Source: Kaistia soli DSM 19436
GTDB lineage: Bacteria; Pseudomonadota; Alphaproteobacteria; Rhizobiales; Kaistiaceae
NCBI RefSeq assembly: GCF_900129325.1
Contig: NZ_FQUP01000003.1
Coordinates: forward strand, 434,001-498,000
DNA: 64,000 nt
Reading direction: 5' to 3'
Part shown: one piece after another, positions 44,706-59,263 of the stretch
How the letters are laid out: each line of letters begins with the position of its first letter
How positions within the stretch are numbered: the first letter of the stretch is position 1
Program-made: the position numbers and the translations under genes
The notes under the pieces: model-generated
Database searches by the model: none
Told to the model about the DNA's origin: nothing
What the model saw: the letters and a program-made list of their open reading frames with translations, nothing else

Positions 44706-44933
44706 ATGACCACGTGGTTCCACATGATGATCCTGGCAACCTGTGCGGTTGCGACGATCGCAGTCGGCATGGCCGGCGCCGCAGTGCTGAGCGACACGCG
44801 CGTCCATATCGCGAAGAAGCAGGATCGCCTCATGACCGTGGCCGATGCCAGCGCACGCCCCGAAATTACGATCGAGCAGCGGACGGACGGAATGTCGATC
44901 CTGACCCGCGTCCCTGCCCCGGTCGCAAACTGA
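44706..44933 (+). CDS. Small membrane or exported protein, probable stress gene
   Basis: This 75-residue protein has one N-terminal hydrophobic segment (MTTWFHMMILATCAVATIAV onward to AGAAVL) and a short polar tail with repeated charged residues. ATG 44706 has GGAGAAGAG just upstream; an open extension to 44667 is unneeded. An EcfG-type promoter lies upstream and an intrinsic terminator downstream, so it looks like a complete one-gene unit. I do not recognise the family. Confidence 0.65.
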   Translation: MTTWFHMMILATCAVATIAVGMAGAAVLSDTRVHIAKKQDRLMTVADASARPEITIEQRTDGMSILTRVPAPVAN

Positions 44934-45004
44934 GCTTCTATCGGTTAGCCCCCACCCCATAAGGTTACCCGACCTCCAGAAGAGAAGACCTCCCCCAAAA
45001 CTGA

Positions 45005-45032
45005 AACGCCGGCCGCAAGGCTGGCGTTTTTT
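45005..45032 (+). terminator. Rho-independent terminator of the small stress gene
   Basis: AACGCCGGCC pairs with GGCTGGCGTT (one G-U) around GCAA and runs into TTTTTT. It lies between the small gene and the convergent gyrA, and may act on both strands. Confidence 0.85.
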
Positions 45033-45060
45033 CTTGTGTGGCTGGCGACCAGGAGCGTTG

Positions 45061-47817
<2,757 letters not shown>

Positions 47818-47849
47818 GGGGGGTTCCGGAATCAGTTTCGTTGCGCGCG

Positions 47850-47878
47850 ATCATAGAGACCCCATTGTGGCGGTTCAA
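47850..47878 (-). promoter_or_regulatory. Sigma-70-type promoter of gyrA
   Basis: On the minus strand TTGAAC (47878-47873) and TATGAT (47855-47850) are 17 bases apart, with a leader of about 25 bases to the gyrA start. It is one of the best promoter matches in the window. Confidence 0.7.
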
Positions 47879-48093
47879 GGAAACCCGCAAAAATCGCTGT
47901 TTTTCAACGGATTTGCCGGTGCTCGCGGACGTGCCGAAAACTTTTGCCGTCTGTCTTTCCAGGAGCCTTAGCCGAGCTGCTTGCGCATTGCCGTCGTTGC
48001 ATGCGAGATAGCGCCCCTCGGTGGGGGGCCGGCGTCTTCGATCGTCATGCCTTCGAATGAAACAGTGTTTCGTCTTTCTGCGGCACGGCGTCG

Positions 48094-49518
48094 ATGCTCT
48101 TCTCCACACCCGAGTTCATCTTCCTTTTTCTGCCGGTCGTCGCCCTTCTCACCTTCGCCATCGGTCGCTACTCCGACCTCTATGCCAAGCTCTTCCTGAT
48201 CCTCGCTTCCGTGTATTTCTACACGGTCTCCGGCGTTCTCGACGTCGTGGTACTCGGCCTCTCGCTCTTCGCCAATTTCGCGCTGGCCCGCGCGATCGAG
48301 CGGGGCCGCTTTGCCGCTGCATTTCTCGCCTTTGGAATCACGCTCGACGTCGTGATCCTCGGCTATTTCAAATATTTCAACTTCCTGACCGACACGGTGA
48401 ACAGCGCCTTCGGGTATCAGGTCGCGCATGGCGAGTTTCGCCATCTGCCGCTGGCGATCAGCTTCTTCACGTTCCAGCAGATCGCGTTTCTGATCGACGT
48501 TCACCGCGGCAATATCCGGCGGCCGAACCTTCTCAACTACATCTTCTTCCTGTTCTTTTTCCCGCACCTCATCGCCGGCCCGATCACCAGCTATCTGCCG
48601 ATCAGCCGGCAGGTCGACCTGAAGCGCGTGTTTACGCCACGCGTGCGCAATATCTGCTTCGGGCTCGCCCTCTTCGCGGTCGGCCTTGCCAAGAAGGTGC
48701 TCATCGCCGATCCGCTCGCCGGCTATATCCGACCGTTCTTCGACAATCAGGATGCGCTCGGCTTCGGCACGGCGTGGCTCGCGGCGCTCGGCTATTCGTT
48801 CCAGATCTATTTCGATTTCTCCGGCTACAGCGACATGGCCATTGGCCTCGGCATGCTGTTCAACATTCGCCTGCCGCTCAATTTCGCCTCGCCCTACAAA
48901 TCGCGCTCGATCCAGGAATTCTGGCGCCGCTGGCACATCACGCTGTCCAACTGGCTGCGCGACTATGTCTACATCTCGCTCGGCGGCAACCGCCGCGGGC
49001 AAATCCGGACCTACACCAATCTGATCGCAACCATGCTCATCGGCGGCATCTGGCATGGCGCCGGCTGGGGCTTCGTTCTCTGGGGTCTCGCACATGGCCT
49101 CGCGCTGGCGGCCAACCGCTGGTACACGCGATCCGGCCTGCCGCGGCTGCCGGCCTTCGCCGGTTGGCTGCTGACCTTCGTGTTCGTGACCTTTGCCTGG
49201 ATCCTGTTCCGCTCGGCGACGCTGGCCGGGGCCGGCGTGCATCTCCTTGCCATGATCGACATCTCGGCGATCGCATCCGATAACTGGCGTCCGTTCCTTT
49301 CGGTGGCGGAACTCAACCGGATGATCGCGCTCGTCGCCTTCGCCGCGGCCATCGCCTTCTTCGCGCCACCCGCGATCCAGATCGCCGGCACGACCATCCT
49401 GCCCGATCGGCGCCTCGCGCTCCGCGTCGCCTGCTTCTGCGGCCTCCTGTTCGGCCTTGCCATGATCACGTTCACCGGACACAGCTCGACGAATGAGTTC
49501 ATCTATTTCCGCTTCTGA
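48094..49518 (+). CDS. MBOAT family O-acyltransferase (AlgI-like)
   Basis: This 474-residue polytopic membrane protein belongs to the AlgI/DltB group. It has the helix signature FPHLIAGPI, the EFWRRWHITLSNWLRDYVYI block and the catalytic-histidine region GGIWHGAGWGFVLWG. Such proteins pass acyl (often acetyl) groups across the inner membrane to a periplasmic acceptor, with an SGNH-type partner. The following gene overlaps by 26 bases and encodes such a partner, so they act as a pair. The acceptor polysaccharide or lipid is unknown; no alginate or cellulose genes are near. Confidence 0.92.
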   Translation: MLFSTPEFIFLFLPVVALLTFAIGRYSDLYAKLFLILASVYFYTVSGVLDVVVLGLSLFANFALARAIERGRFAAAFLAFGITLDVVILGYFKYFNFLTDTVNSAFGYQVAHGEFRHLPLAISFFTFQQIAFLIDVHRGNIRRPNLLNYIFFLFFFPHLIAGPITSYLPISRQVDLKRVFTPRVRNICFGLALFAVGLAKKVLIADPLAGYIRPFFDNQDALGFGTAWLAALGYSFQIYFDFSGYSDMAIGLGMLFNIRLPLNFASPYKSRSIQEFWRRWHITLSNWLRDYVYISLGGNRRGQIRTYTNLIATMLIGGIWHGAGWGFVLWGLAHGLALAANRWYTRSGLPRLPAFAGWLLTFVFVTFAWILFRSATLAGAGVHLLAMIDISAIASDNWRPFLSVAELNRMIALVAFAAAIAFFAPPAIQIAGTTILPDRRLALRVACFCGLLFGLAMITFTGHSSTNEFIYFRF

Positions 49519-51010
49519 GGAAAAGGCGCGCATTCGCTTCGGCCTCACATCGGGGGCTCGGCGTTCGATCATCGCGATGTCCGTGGCCGCCGTTATGGCA
49601 CCCCTCGTCTATGCGCTGCTGGTCCTGTTCCAACTTGGCAGCTGGAATGGCGCGCAGTGGTGGCTGAACGACATCCTGACGCTTCGACGGGCTTTCTACG
49701 CCGAGCTGCTGCACAATCTACCGGCCGAACAACGCAAGACGATCATCGTAGGCGGATCTGCGACGCTGTTCGGCGTCGATAGTGGCGCGATCGAGCGGAC
49801 AACCGGGGAGCCGACGCTGAATTTCGGGCTGCACGCGGGGCTGGATATCGACTTACTGCTGGCGCAGGCCAGCGATTTCATCGATGCGAACGACCGAGTG
49901 GTCCTGCCGCTCGAATTTGATCACTATAGCCGGCCTTCGGTCACGGATCTTTCCGCCGAGAGCTTCCTCGCCTTTCTCTATCCTTTCGCCGGCGCCATTC
50001 CCGTTTCTCGGCTGGTGCCGATCGCACTGGCAACACAGCCGGCCAGCGCCATGCAGGGCGTCGCGGATCACCTCGGCGCACTCGTAACCGGTCATCCGGC
50101 GGGCAAATGGCGCTCCGCAGCCGCACTCCTCGAAGATTGGCGACAGATCCAGGCCGCAGGCGGGGCGGCAGGCCCGGAGCACAATCCCTACGACTATTCA
50201 ACGATGAACGCCCATGGCGACAAGGCGCTGATCCTGGAGACCCCGGCCTCTGACCAGCATTCCGTCGGCACGCTGATCACGCCTTCGTCGGCGGCACTTA
50301 CGCCTTATGCAGCCGAAGCGCTGACAAGCTGGAAGCAGACTTTGGCCAACCGAGGCGCCGGGATGCTGCTGACCTGGCCGGTCATCATAGAGGACGACTC
50401 CGGCACGATCTTCCAGGCGGGTTACTGGGCGAGCCTGATCGCTCTGGCGCGCGCGGCTGATGCCATCGGCATGCCGCTCCACTGCGATCCGATCAACGCC
50501 ATCGTCCCGGTGCAGTATCGCTATGACACCGTCTACCACACCAATGCCAAGGGCCAAGCGATCTACTCAGCCGGTCTCGCAGCCTGTCTGCCGGGGATCG
50601 AGACCAACGTCTTCGATTGGAAGAACGCCAATCCGAACGAGATGGCCGCCCGAGCAAAGGCACGGATCGCCGCGTTGAAGCAGCCGCCGGACCCGCTGGT
50701 CTTCGGCTATGAACGCAATATTCGCCAGTTGGGGGCGTTGCACGACGCGATCGAAGCGGAGCATGCGATATCGGGTCGCTATCCGGCAGCGCTGCCGCCA
50801 TTCGATCCGGACGTCAGTGTTGTCGAAGTCGACACCGCGCCGTTCCAACCCGTCTATCGCTCGGATGGCCAGAACTACAAGCTGGTGTCGCCGGGATCGG
50901 ACGAGTGCTTCGCGGTCTCCGAGGGCTGGCCGGAGCTGATCGACCCGATACAGACAAAGGGCGAAGCCTGCGCCTACGGTTATTGGACCGCTGGCGCCGC
51001 CAACTGGTAG
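49493..51010 (+). CDS. SGNH-like MBOAT partner with C-terminal pseudopilin-like domain
   Basis: This 505-residue protein has one N-terminal membrane anchor (about residues 25-48). It then has a periplasmic domain resembling SGNH/DltD/AlgJ-type proteins: IIVGGSATLFG with Ser89 as candidate nucleophile, and D345-T-V-Y-H349-T-N-A-K-G as the candidate Asp/His block. The last ~100 residues (about 405-505) look different. LGALHDAIEAEHAISGRYPA followed by RSDGQNYKL and AYGYWTAGAANW resembles the globular domain of type II pseudopilins, without their N-terminal helix. It overlaps the MBOAT gene by 26 bases and very probably completes an O-acylation system. Confidence 0.75.
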   Translation: MSSSISASEEKARIRFGLTSGARRSIIAMSVAAVMAPLVYALLVLFQLGSWNGAQWWLNDILTLRRAFYAELLHNLPAEQRKTIIVGGSATLFGVDSGAIERTTGEPTLNFGLHAGLDIDLLLAQASDFIDANDRVVLPLEFDHYSRPSVTDLSAESFLAFLYPFAGAIPVSRLVPIALATQPASAMQGVADHLGALVTGHPAGKWRSAAALLEDWRQIQAAGGAAGPEHNPYDYSTMNAHGDKALILETPASDQHSVGTLITPSSAALTPYAAEALTSWKQTLANRGAGMLLTWPVIIEDDSGTIFQAGYWASLIALARAADAIGMPLHCDPINAIVPVQYRYDTVYHTNAKGQAIYSAGLAACLPGIETNVFDWKNANPNEMAARAKARIAALKQPPDPLVFGYERNIRQLGALHDAIEAEHAISGRYPAALPPFDPDVSVVEVDTAPFQPVYRSDGQNYKLVSPGSDECFAVSEGWPELIDPIQTKGEACAYGYWTAGAANW

Positions 51011-51066
51011 CCGCCGCCGCGTGGCCATGCGAAGCTCTGCGGTGAGGGCGGATGCGGGGATGAGGC

Positions 51067-51723
51067 GTGGGCGACTATCTCTTGAACGCTTTGGTGACGC
51101 TGGCCGTCACGATCGACCCGATTGGCCTCGCGCCGATCTTCGTCGCGCTGACCCGCGGCATGACCGACTTGCAGCGCCGGCAGACCGCGATCCGCGCCAC
51201 GCTGACCGCGACGCTGATACTCTTCGCCTTCGCGCTTGGCGGCGAGAAGCTGATCACGTTTCTCGGGATTTCGATCCCCGCCTTCCGGATCGCCGGCGGA
51301 TTGCTGCTGTTCTGGATCGCCTTCGAAATGGTGTTCGAGCGGCGCGACAAGCGCAAGCAAGTCAGCGCTGACCGCGCGCTCGAAGAGAGCGCCTTCGACG
51401 CCGAGGATGTCCGCCATCTCGCGATCTTCCCGCTCGCGATCCCTCTCATTTCCGGGCCGGGTGCAATCTCGGCGACGATCCTGATCGCCTCCGGCGCGCC
51501 CGACACCCTCGGCCTCATCGGCCTGCTTGTGATCGTCGCGCTGCTGGTTCTTTCTTGCCTGCTCGTCTTCATGCTGGCTGGCCCGCTCGATCGCGTGCTC
51601 GGCGATACCGGCCGCATCGTGTTGACGCGGTTGCTCGGCGTGCTGCTCTCGGCGCTCTCGGTTCAATTCGTCGCCGACGGTATCGTGGCGATCGTCAGGG
51701 CATCGGGCTTGCCGGCTGCCTAG
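51067..51723 (+). CDS. MarC family integral membrane protein
   Basis: This 218-residue protein has six hydrophobic segments and MarC/UPF0056 motifs: IDPIGLAPIFVALT near the N-terminus and FPLAIPLISGPGAISATI mid-protein. Function of the family is unsettled; the old link to multiple antibiotic resistance was not upheld. The start is GTG 51067 with GGGATGAGGC upstream. The stop overlaps the convergent DUF2306 gene by 4 bases. Confidence 0.9.
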   Translation: MGDYLLNALVTLAVTIDPIGLAPIFVALTRGMTDLQRRQTAIRATLTATLILFAFALGGEKLITFLGISIPAFRIAGGLLLFWIAFEMVFERRDKRKQVSADRALEESAFDAEDVRHLAIFPLAIPLISGPGAISATILIASGAPDTLGLIGLLVIVALLVLSCLLVFMLAGPLDRVLGDTGRIVLTRLLGVLLSALSVQFVADGIVAIVRASGLPAA

Positions 51724-52130
51724 CGACTGTCGGTTTGCCCGAACACAACCTCATGCATGATCCGGCCCGGCAGGAACGTGAAGAGACCGGCGATCACCAG
51801 TGCGCCAATGAACAGCTTCTTCATGCCACGCGCATGTTGCGAGACCTGATGACGGTGCGCGGCGAGAACCGTGCCGGGCAAGACCACCAACACCAGGATC
51901 GACAGGAGGTGGATCACGCTGAAATCGCCAAATGTCCTGATGGTGTGGATCCAGAACGACGACACGGCAACCATCGTCATCAGGACCACCCATAGCCACC
52001 CGGTGACCCGATGCGGCAACGTTCCCTTGGGTGCCGCGAATTGGACGAGCCCGAGCGCAAAGGCGGCCATTGCCGAGAAAGCATGGACCTGGATGACCGG
52101 TGAAGCAGCAAGGAGGGGCGCGAGCGACAT
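51720..52130 (-). CDS. DUF2306 domain-containing membrane protein
   Basis: This 136-residue membrane protein has about four hydrophobic helices and the family histidines (LPHRVTGWLWV, SSFWIHTIR, VIHLLS). ATG 52130 (MSLAPLLAASPVIQVHAF) is preferred over the longer open frame, which reads Arg-rich. Function is unknown. It starts 8 bases after the MOSC gene, so the two are cotranscribed. Confidence 0.85.
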   Translation of the reverse strand: MSLAPLLAASPVIQVHAFSAMAAFALGLVQFAAPKGTLPHRVTGWLWVVLMTMVAVSSFWIHTIRTFGDFSVIHLLSILVLVVLPGTVLAAHRHQVSQHARGMKKLFIGALVIAGLFTFLPGRIMHEVVFGQTDSR

Positions 52131-52138
52131 TGGCAGAC

Positions 52139-52894
52139 CTACAAAAGCTTCAGCTGGTCGCCGGGTGCGACGCGGCCACCCACCGTAACCTCGGCATAGA
52201 CGCCGCAATCCATGTGATCGAATTCCTGCTGCAGCGTCGCCGGAATGGCCATGTCGCGCTCCGCGGTCGCCGGATCAACATTGGTCGCGACGCATCGGCG
52301 CGTGCGCTTGACGATCGTGACCCTCGCCTCTCCGAGTTGCGCTTCTCGTCCGACCAGGTCCAACTCGGCGAAGGGTGGCCATCCCGTGAGATTGACATTG
52401 GCACGGAAGCGCAGCGGATCGACCGTCCTGCCAATGATCAGGGAAAGCGCCGCGACTGAGGCCAGGTTGATCAGCGATATGAAGGGCTTGCCGACATCGG
52501 AGAAACTATGCCCGGGCGCCGAGAGCACCCTTAGCGGCCCGCGCAGCTCATCGTCCATGAAATCCGAGAGCCAAGCCTCGGCGGCTGCCCGCCCCTCGGG
52601 TGCGGCAAGGCCGGCTGTCATGCCGCCAACAGCGCTTTCGATGCGCCATTCATGCGTTTCGGGGTCGAGCGTCGTCGAGAGCCGCGCAAGACGCGCATTC
52701 TTCATCAGGCAGAGGAACTTCATTTTCGGCTGAAAGGCCGGTGCCGTGGGATCAAAGCCCGAGGGGCCGTTTTCGACGGCATAGATGCGGTCGCCGGCCA
52801 CGGGTCGACCCGGCTCCAGCACGACATGATCGAGCCTTTCGGGCGAGAAGCCCTTCACCGGAAAGCGATAGAGCGTCTCGACCGTCGGCATCAT
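52139..52894 (-). CDS. MOSC domain-containing protein
   Basis: This 251-residue protein combines an N-terminal MOSC beta-barrel domain (LYRFPVKGFSPERL, GDRIYAV) and the MOSC domain proper (FRANVNLTGWPPFAELD and the Cys block TRRCVATNVDP). These domains resemble the mitochondrial mARC molybdenum enzymes and bind or transfer Moco-related groups; the substrate is unknown. It lies upstream of the DUF2306 gene by 8 bases and 15 bases downstream of the TPR gene. Confidence 0.9.
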   Translation of the reverse strand: MMPTVETLYRFPVKGFSPERLDHVVLEPGRPVAGDRIYAVENGPSGFDPTAPAFQPKMKFLCLMKNARLARLSTTLDPETHEWRIESAVGGMTAGLAAPEGRAAAEAWLSDFMDDELRGPLRVLSAPGHSFSDVGKPFISLINLASVAALSLIIGRTVDPLRFRANVNLTGWPPFAELDLVGREAQLGEARVTIVKRTRRCVATNVDPATAERDMAIPATLQQEFDHMDCGVYAEVTVGGRVAPGDQLKLL

Positions 52895-52909
52895 CCTGCC
52901 CTCGCCTCT

Positions 52910-54898
52910 TCAACGCCCAGCGGCGTTCTTGAAAGCCGCGACCGCGCTGGCGATCCGCTCAAACAATTCCTGCCAATCCCCCCGTCGCGACTGCCTGAAC
53001 AGCCGCGCCGATGGATACCAGTCCGACATCTCGCCGTCCGGACCCCAGCGCCACTCGGGCACCTGCTTCAAAGCGACGAAGAGCGGCCGCCCCAGCGCGC
53101 CGGCAAGGTGGGAGACGGCCGAATCGATCGAGACTATAAGATCGAGATTGGCCATGACGGCCGCCGTATCCATGAAGCTGTCGGGTCCCGTCGCGAAATC
53201 ATCCGGCAGCACGGTGACCTCCATGCCGTCCGGCAGCCGGTCCAACTGGTCGAGACCGTCGCCCTTTTGAAGGCTGACGAGTTCGATACCGGGCACCGCC
53301 GCGAGCGGCGCGAACGCGTCAAGGGGAACCGAGCGCAGGCGATCGACGGCGGCGCGCGGATTGCCCTGCCAGGCGATGCCGATCCGGAACGGTCCTTCCG
53401 GCAGCCGCGCCCGCCAGGATTGCACCCGCGTGGCATCAGGCGTGAAATAAGGCACCTGGCCTCGGCCAAGCCGATCCCCGACACCAAGCAGGAAGGGCAG
53501 GCTCATCAGCGAAGCGTGCACATCGTGCATTGGCGGTGGCTCGGCCTGCGCGCGCACGTCGATGCCCGGCATGGTGCCGACGAGTGCGCGCAGGCTCTGT
53601 GGCACCTCGACGATGATCTTGGCGCCATCCGCCGCGACATCAGCCGCGAAGCGAACGAACTGGATCGTATCGCCGAGGCCCTGTTCGGCATGCAGCAGCA
53701 ATGTCCGTCCTGCCAGCGGGCCGCCATCCCATTCGGGCGTGCCGGCGCCGCGCGCTCGCCAGACCGCAGTGATGCGCCGATGCTCGAAGCCGGGCCAGCC
53801 CTCGGCATGGCGGCCAAGAAACAGCAGCAGCGTGCCGCGGCCGTAAAGTGCCGGCCGGTGCTGGGGCTCCATCGCCAGCGCGCGATCATAGCTTGCCAAA
53901 GCCTCATCGAAGCGGCCGCATTCGCGCAGGGCGTTGCCGCGATCGGTCCAAAGGCCGGCATGGTCGTCATGAGCCGCGAGCGTGCGCCCGCAGGTCGCGG
54001 CCGCGTCCTCATAGCGTTGCAGTTCGAAGAGCGCCGCTGCTTCGATCACGGCGAATTCGGGTTTGGTCCTCAGCGCGGCCTGCGCCGCTTCCAGCGTCGC
54101 GAGCGCGTCGCCGGCGCGGCCAAGATCCAGCAAGGCTTTGGCTTTGTTGAGGCGGAGTGCGCCGTCGGCCGGCGCGAAGGCGAGGCCGCGGTCAAAGCTT
54201 GCCAACGCCTGATCGGCGCGGCCGGCGGCGAGCAGAGTGAGACCACGGCTGTTGAAAAGGTCAGCGCGTCCCGGCGCGGCAGCGATCGCCCGATCGAGGC
54301 TCATCAGCGCCTCATCAAAGCGTCCGAGATCCCGCAGCAGCCGGCCGCGATTGTGCAGCATCGGCACATGATCAGACCGCACCGCGAGGCCGCGATCATA
54401 GTCCGCCAGCGCCGCGTCCAGCCGCCCACCTGCCTGCAACAGCACACCGCGATTGTTGAGCGCCTCGACGAAATCCGGCCGCGCCGTGATCGCGGCGTCG
54501 TAGCCGGCAATGGCCGCATCCGTGCGGCCGAGCGATTCCAGCGCCGTCGCACGATTATAGGCGAGTTCTGCATTGACGGGCGCCGCCGCGAGCGCCGCGT
54601 CATAGCAGGCGACAGCTTCGGCCGGCTTGTTCAGCGCCTGCAGCGAGGCCGCCTTCGCCGCCAAGACGTCCGGCACTTTCGGACGCAGCGCCAGCGCGCG
54701 ATCGAAGCTCTCGACCGCCTGCTTGTGGGCGCTGAGGCCGGCCTGAACAAGGCCCATCAGGAATCGGGCGTCGAAGAGCTTCGGAAGCGCGGCGATGACA
54801 AGACGGCACTGCTGCTCGGCCTCGCGCAACCGCCCTGCCTGGTAGGCCGCGACCGCCTTGCCGAATGTCAGCTGGAGCTGCGGTTGCGCCTTGTTCAT
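52910..54898 (-). CDS. TPR-repeat protein with C-terminal glycosyltransferase-like domain
   Basis: This 662-residue protein consists of about twelve 34-residue tetratricopeptide repeats (roughly residues 10-370, with units such as ALASYDRALAMEP and EALNNRGVLLQAGG). A C-terminal domain like the family 9 / heptosyltransferase fold follows (LLHAEQGLGDTIQFVRFA, then SIDSAVSHLAGALGRPLFV). There is no signal peptide. This layout is common in Alphaproteobacteria and is thought to glycosylate cell-surface or flagellar targets, which is inferred. Its start overlaps the mug stop by 4 bases. Confidence 0.87.
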   Translation of the reverse strand: MNKAQPQLQLTFGKAVAAYQAGRLREAEQQCRLVIAALPKLFDARFLMGLVQAGLSAHKQAVESFDRALALRPKVPDVLAAKAASLQALNKPAEAVACYDAALAAAPVNAELAYNRATALESLGRTDAAIAGYDAAITARPDFVEALNNRGVLLQAGGRLDAALADYDRGLAVRSDHVPMLHNRGRLLRDLGRFDEALMSLDRAIAAAPGRADLFNSRGLTLLAAGRADQALASFDRGLAFAPADGALRLNKAKALLDLGRAGDALATLEAAQAALRTKPEFAVIEAAALFELQRYEDAAATCGRTLAAHDDHAGLWTDRGNALRECGRFDEALASYDRALAMEPQHRPALYGRGTLLLFLGRHAEGWPGFEHRRITAVWRARGAGTPEWDGGPLAGRTLLLHAEQGLGDTIQFVRFAADVAADGAKIIVEVPQSLRALVGTMPGIDVRAQAEPPPMHDVHASLMSLPFLLGVGDRLGRGQVPYFTPDATRVQSWRARLPEGPFRIGIAWQGNPRAAVDRLRSVPLDAFAPLAAVPGIELVSLQKGDGLDQLDRLPDGMEVTVLPDDFATGPDSFMDTAAVMANLDLIVSIDSAVSHLAGALGRPLFVALKQVPEWRWGPDGEMSDWYPSARLFRQSRRGDWQELFERIASAVAAFKNAAGR

Positions 54899-55446
54899 GC
54901 TGTCCCCGATGCGCGGTCCGCGAGAGGCTTAGCGAGGGCAGCCGGCGAGATCAACCGGCGCGCCAACGCCAGCTCGCGCCAAGGCTCGATCGACCAATAG
55001 GAACCCGCGGCACCGGATGGCGAGGTCATCACATGCACAGCCGTGGCGCCGATCCGATCCGGCAGCAGGCCATAGGCAATCCGGCCAGTCGGTCGGCCGA
55101 GCGCGAGGCTCGCCGCGCGCTTGCTGGTGAATGCGATGCGCCGCGGCGCAAAGCGGAGGATCTTCTTGTGCAGGGCTGCCGCATCGACAAGCGCGAGGTC
55201 GATCGCATCGTCCTGGCCGACATGCTCCTTGGCGACATCGGTCAATCCGATGCCAAAGCCCAGCACATCAGGATATTCGGCCGGACGCAGCAAGCGCGGC
55301 GTCAAGCCGACCGCATGAAGGGTCGGCCAGAACTTGTTGCCGGGCTTGCCATAATAGGCGCCGACCCGCGCCGACCAGGCTCCCGCGCCCGTGCCGCAGA
55401 ACACGATGTCGAGGCCGTCAGCCAGCACATCGGGAAGGACGGGCAT
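54895..55446 (-). CDS. mug: Mismatch-specific (G/U, G/T) DNA glycosylase
   Basis: This 183-residue Mug/TDG-family enzyme excises uracil or thymine from mismatches with guanine. Motif 1 is FCGTGAGAWSARVGAYYGKPGNKFW, shown here as GTGAGAWSAR and YYGKPGNKFW, and motif 2 is VMTSPSGAAGSYW. The Gly-Thr-Gly start differs from the usual G-x-N of Mug, so activity should be checked. It lies 30 bases downstream of ssb and overlaps the TPR gene. Confidence 0.88.
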   Translation of the reverse strand: MPVLPDVLADGLDIVFCGTGAGAWSARVGAYYGKPGNKFWPTLHAVGLTPRLLRPAEYPDVLGFGIGLTDVAKEHVGQDDAIDLALVDAAALHKKILRFAPRRIAFTSKRAASLALGRPTGRIAYGLLPDRIGATAVHVMTSPSGAAGSYWSIEPWRELALARRLISPAALAKPLADRASGTA

Positions 55447-55476
55447 AGGGCGGTCGGCCCCGAGCTACGCTTCGTG

Positions 55477-55989
55477 CTAGAACGGGATGTCGTCGTCGAG
55501 ATCGGCCGCGTAGGACGAGCTTGCCGCAGCCGGCTGGCGCGCTCCGCCGGCGCCAGCACGCGGGCTCTGCATCGGGCTCGAGCGACCGAAATCGCTGCTG
55601 CCGCCGCTGTCATAGTCGCCGCCCTCGGAACTGCCGGCCCGGCCGCCGAGCAGCGTCAGCTCGCCGCGGAAACGTTGCAGCACGACCTCGGTGGTGAATT
55701 TCTCCTGGCCGGACTGGTCCTGCCATTTGCGCGTCTGGAGCTGGCCCTCGATGTACACCGTCGAGCCCTTCTTCAGATATTGCTCGGCGATCTTAGCGAG
55801 GTTCTCGTTGAAGATCACCACGCGGTGCCACTCGGTGCGCTCCTTGCGCTCGCCGCTGGCCTTGTCGCGCCAGCTTTCCGAAGTCGCGATGTTCAGATTG
55901 ACGATCGGATCGCCCGACTGCGAGCGGCGCACCTCGGGGTCGCGTCCGAGATTACCGACCAGGATCACCTTGTTGACGCTACCGGCCAT
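55477..55989 (-). CDS. ssb: Single-stranded DNA-binding protein
   Basis: This 170-residue protein has the N-terminal OB fold ([40 protein letters not shown]), a Gly/Ser/Ala-rich linker and the acidic tip DLDDDIPF that binds partner repair proteins. ATG 55989 is the family start; an in-frame extension to 56019 is unlikely. It is divergent from uvrA, with an SOS box in between. Confidence 0.96.
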   Translation of the reverse strand: MAGSVNKVILVGNLGRDPEVRRSQSGDPIVNLNIATSESWRDKASGERKERTEWHRVVIFNENLAKIAEQYLKKGSTVYIEGQLQTRKWQDQSGQEKFTTEVVLQRFRGELTLLGGRAGSSEGGDYDSGGSSDFGRSSPMQSPRAGAGGARQPAAASSSYAADLDDDIPF

Positions 55990-56317
55990 GCTGCTTTTCC
56001 TTCTGTCCGCTGTCGCCAAACCAGACGTCTCGGCGCCAAAGCGCCGTCAGACTAGCCCCAAACGCCGACGCATGCGCCCGGCATCGCGGCTTGTCCACAA
56101 AGCTTCGCCTGCCATCGGCCCTGGACGGCTGCTTGTTCTCTTTTCGTTCTAGACAATCGCGGCAAGGCTGGCAAGATCATGGGGACGATTCGACGGGAGT
56201 TTCGGCAAAAGGCGGCGGGGCGGACCGAGTTGCTCGGCTGCGCCTTGTCTCGCGGCTGCGAAAGCTTAGATTTGCGGTTGGCTCCGGCCGCTCCCCACCC
56301 GATGGACCAGAAGACCC
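55990..56317. other. Divergent ssb-uvrA control region
   Basis: This 328-base stretch holds no gene. It contains the SOS box at 56135-56149, lying 146 bases from the ssb start and 169 bases from the uvrA start. Promoter elements for either gene are not clear to me. Confidence 0.6.
56135..56149. promoter_or_regulatory. Alphaproteobacterial LexA (SOS) box
   Basis: GTTC-TCTTTTC-GTTC matches the alphaproteobacterial LexA site GTTC-N7-GTTC exactly. It lies between ssb and uvrA, both DNA-repair genes, so it can serve either or both. Confidence 0.8.
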
Positions 56318-59245
<2,928 letters not shown>

Positions 59246-59263
59246 TCCTGCACCCGCCTGAGC

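Noticed and set aside
47968-49572. 534-codon minus-strand open frame over the MBOAT gene
   Set aside because: Antisense to a protein with clear MBOAT motifs; charged low-complexity translation.
52652-55000. 782-codon plus-strand open frame over the TPR gene
   Set aside because: Antisense mirror of repeated Ala/Arg/Asp-rich TPR units; the repeat structure is on the minus strand.
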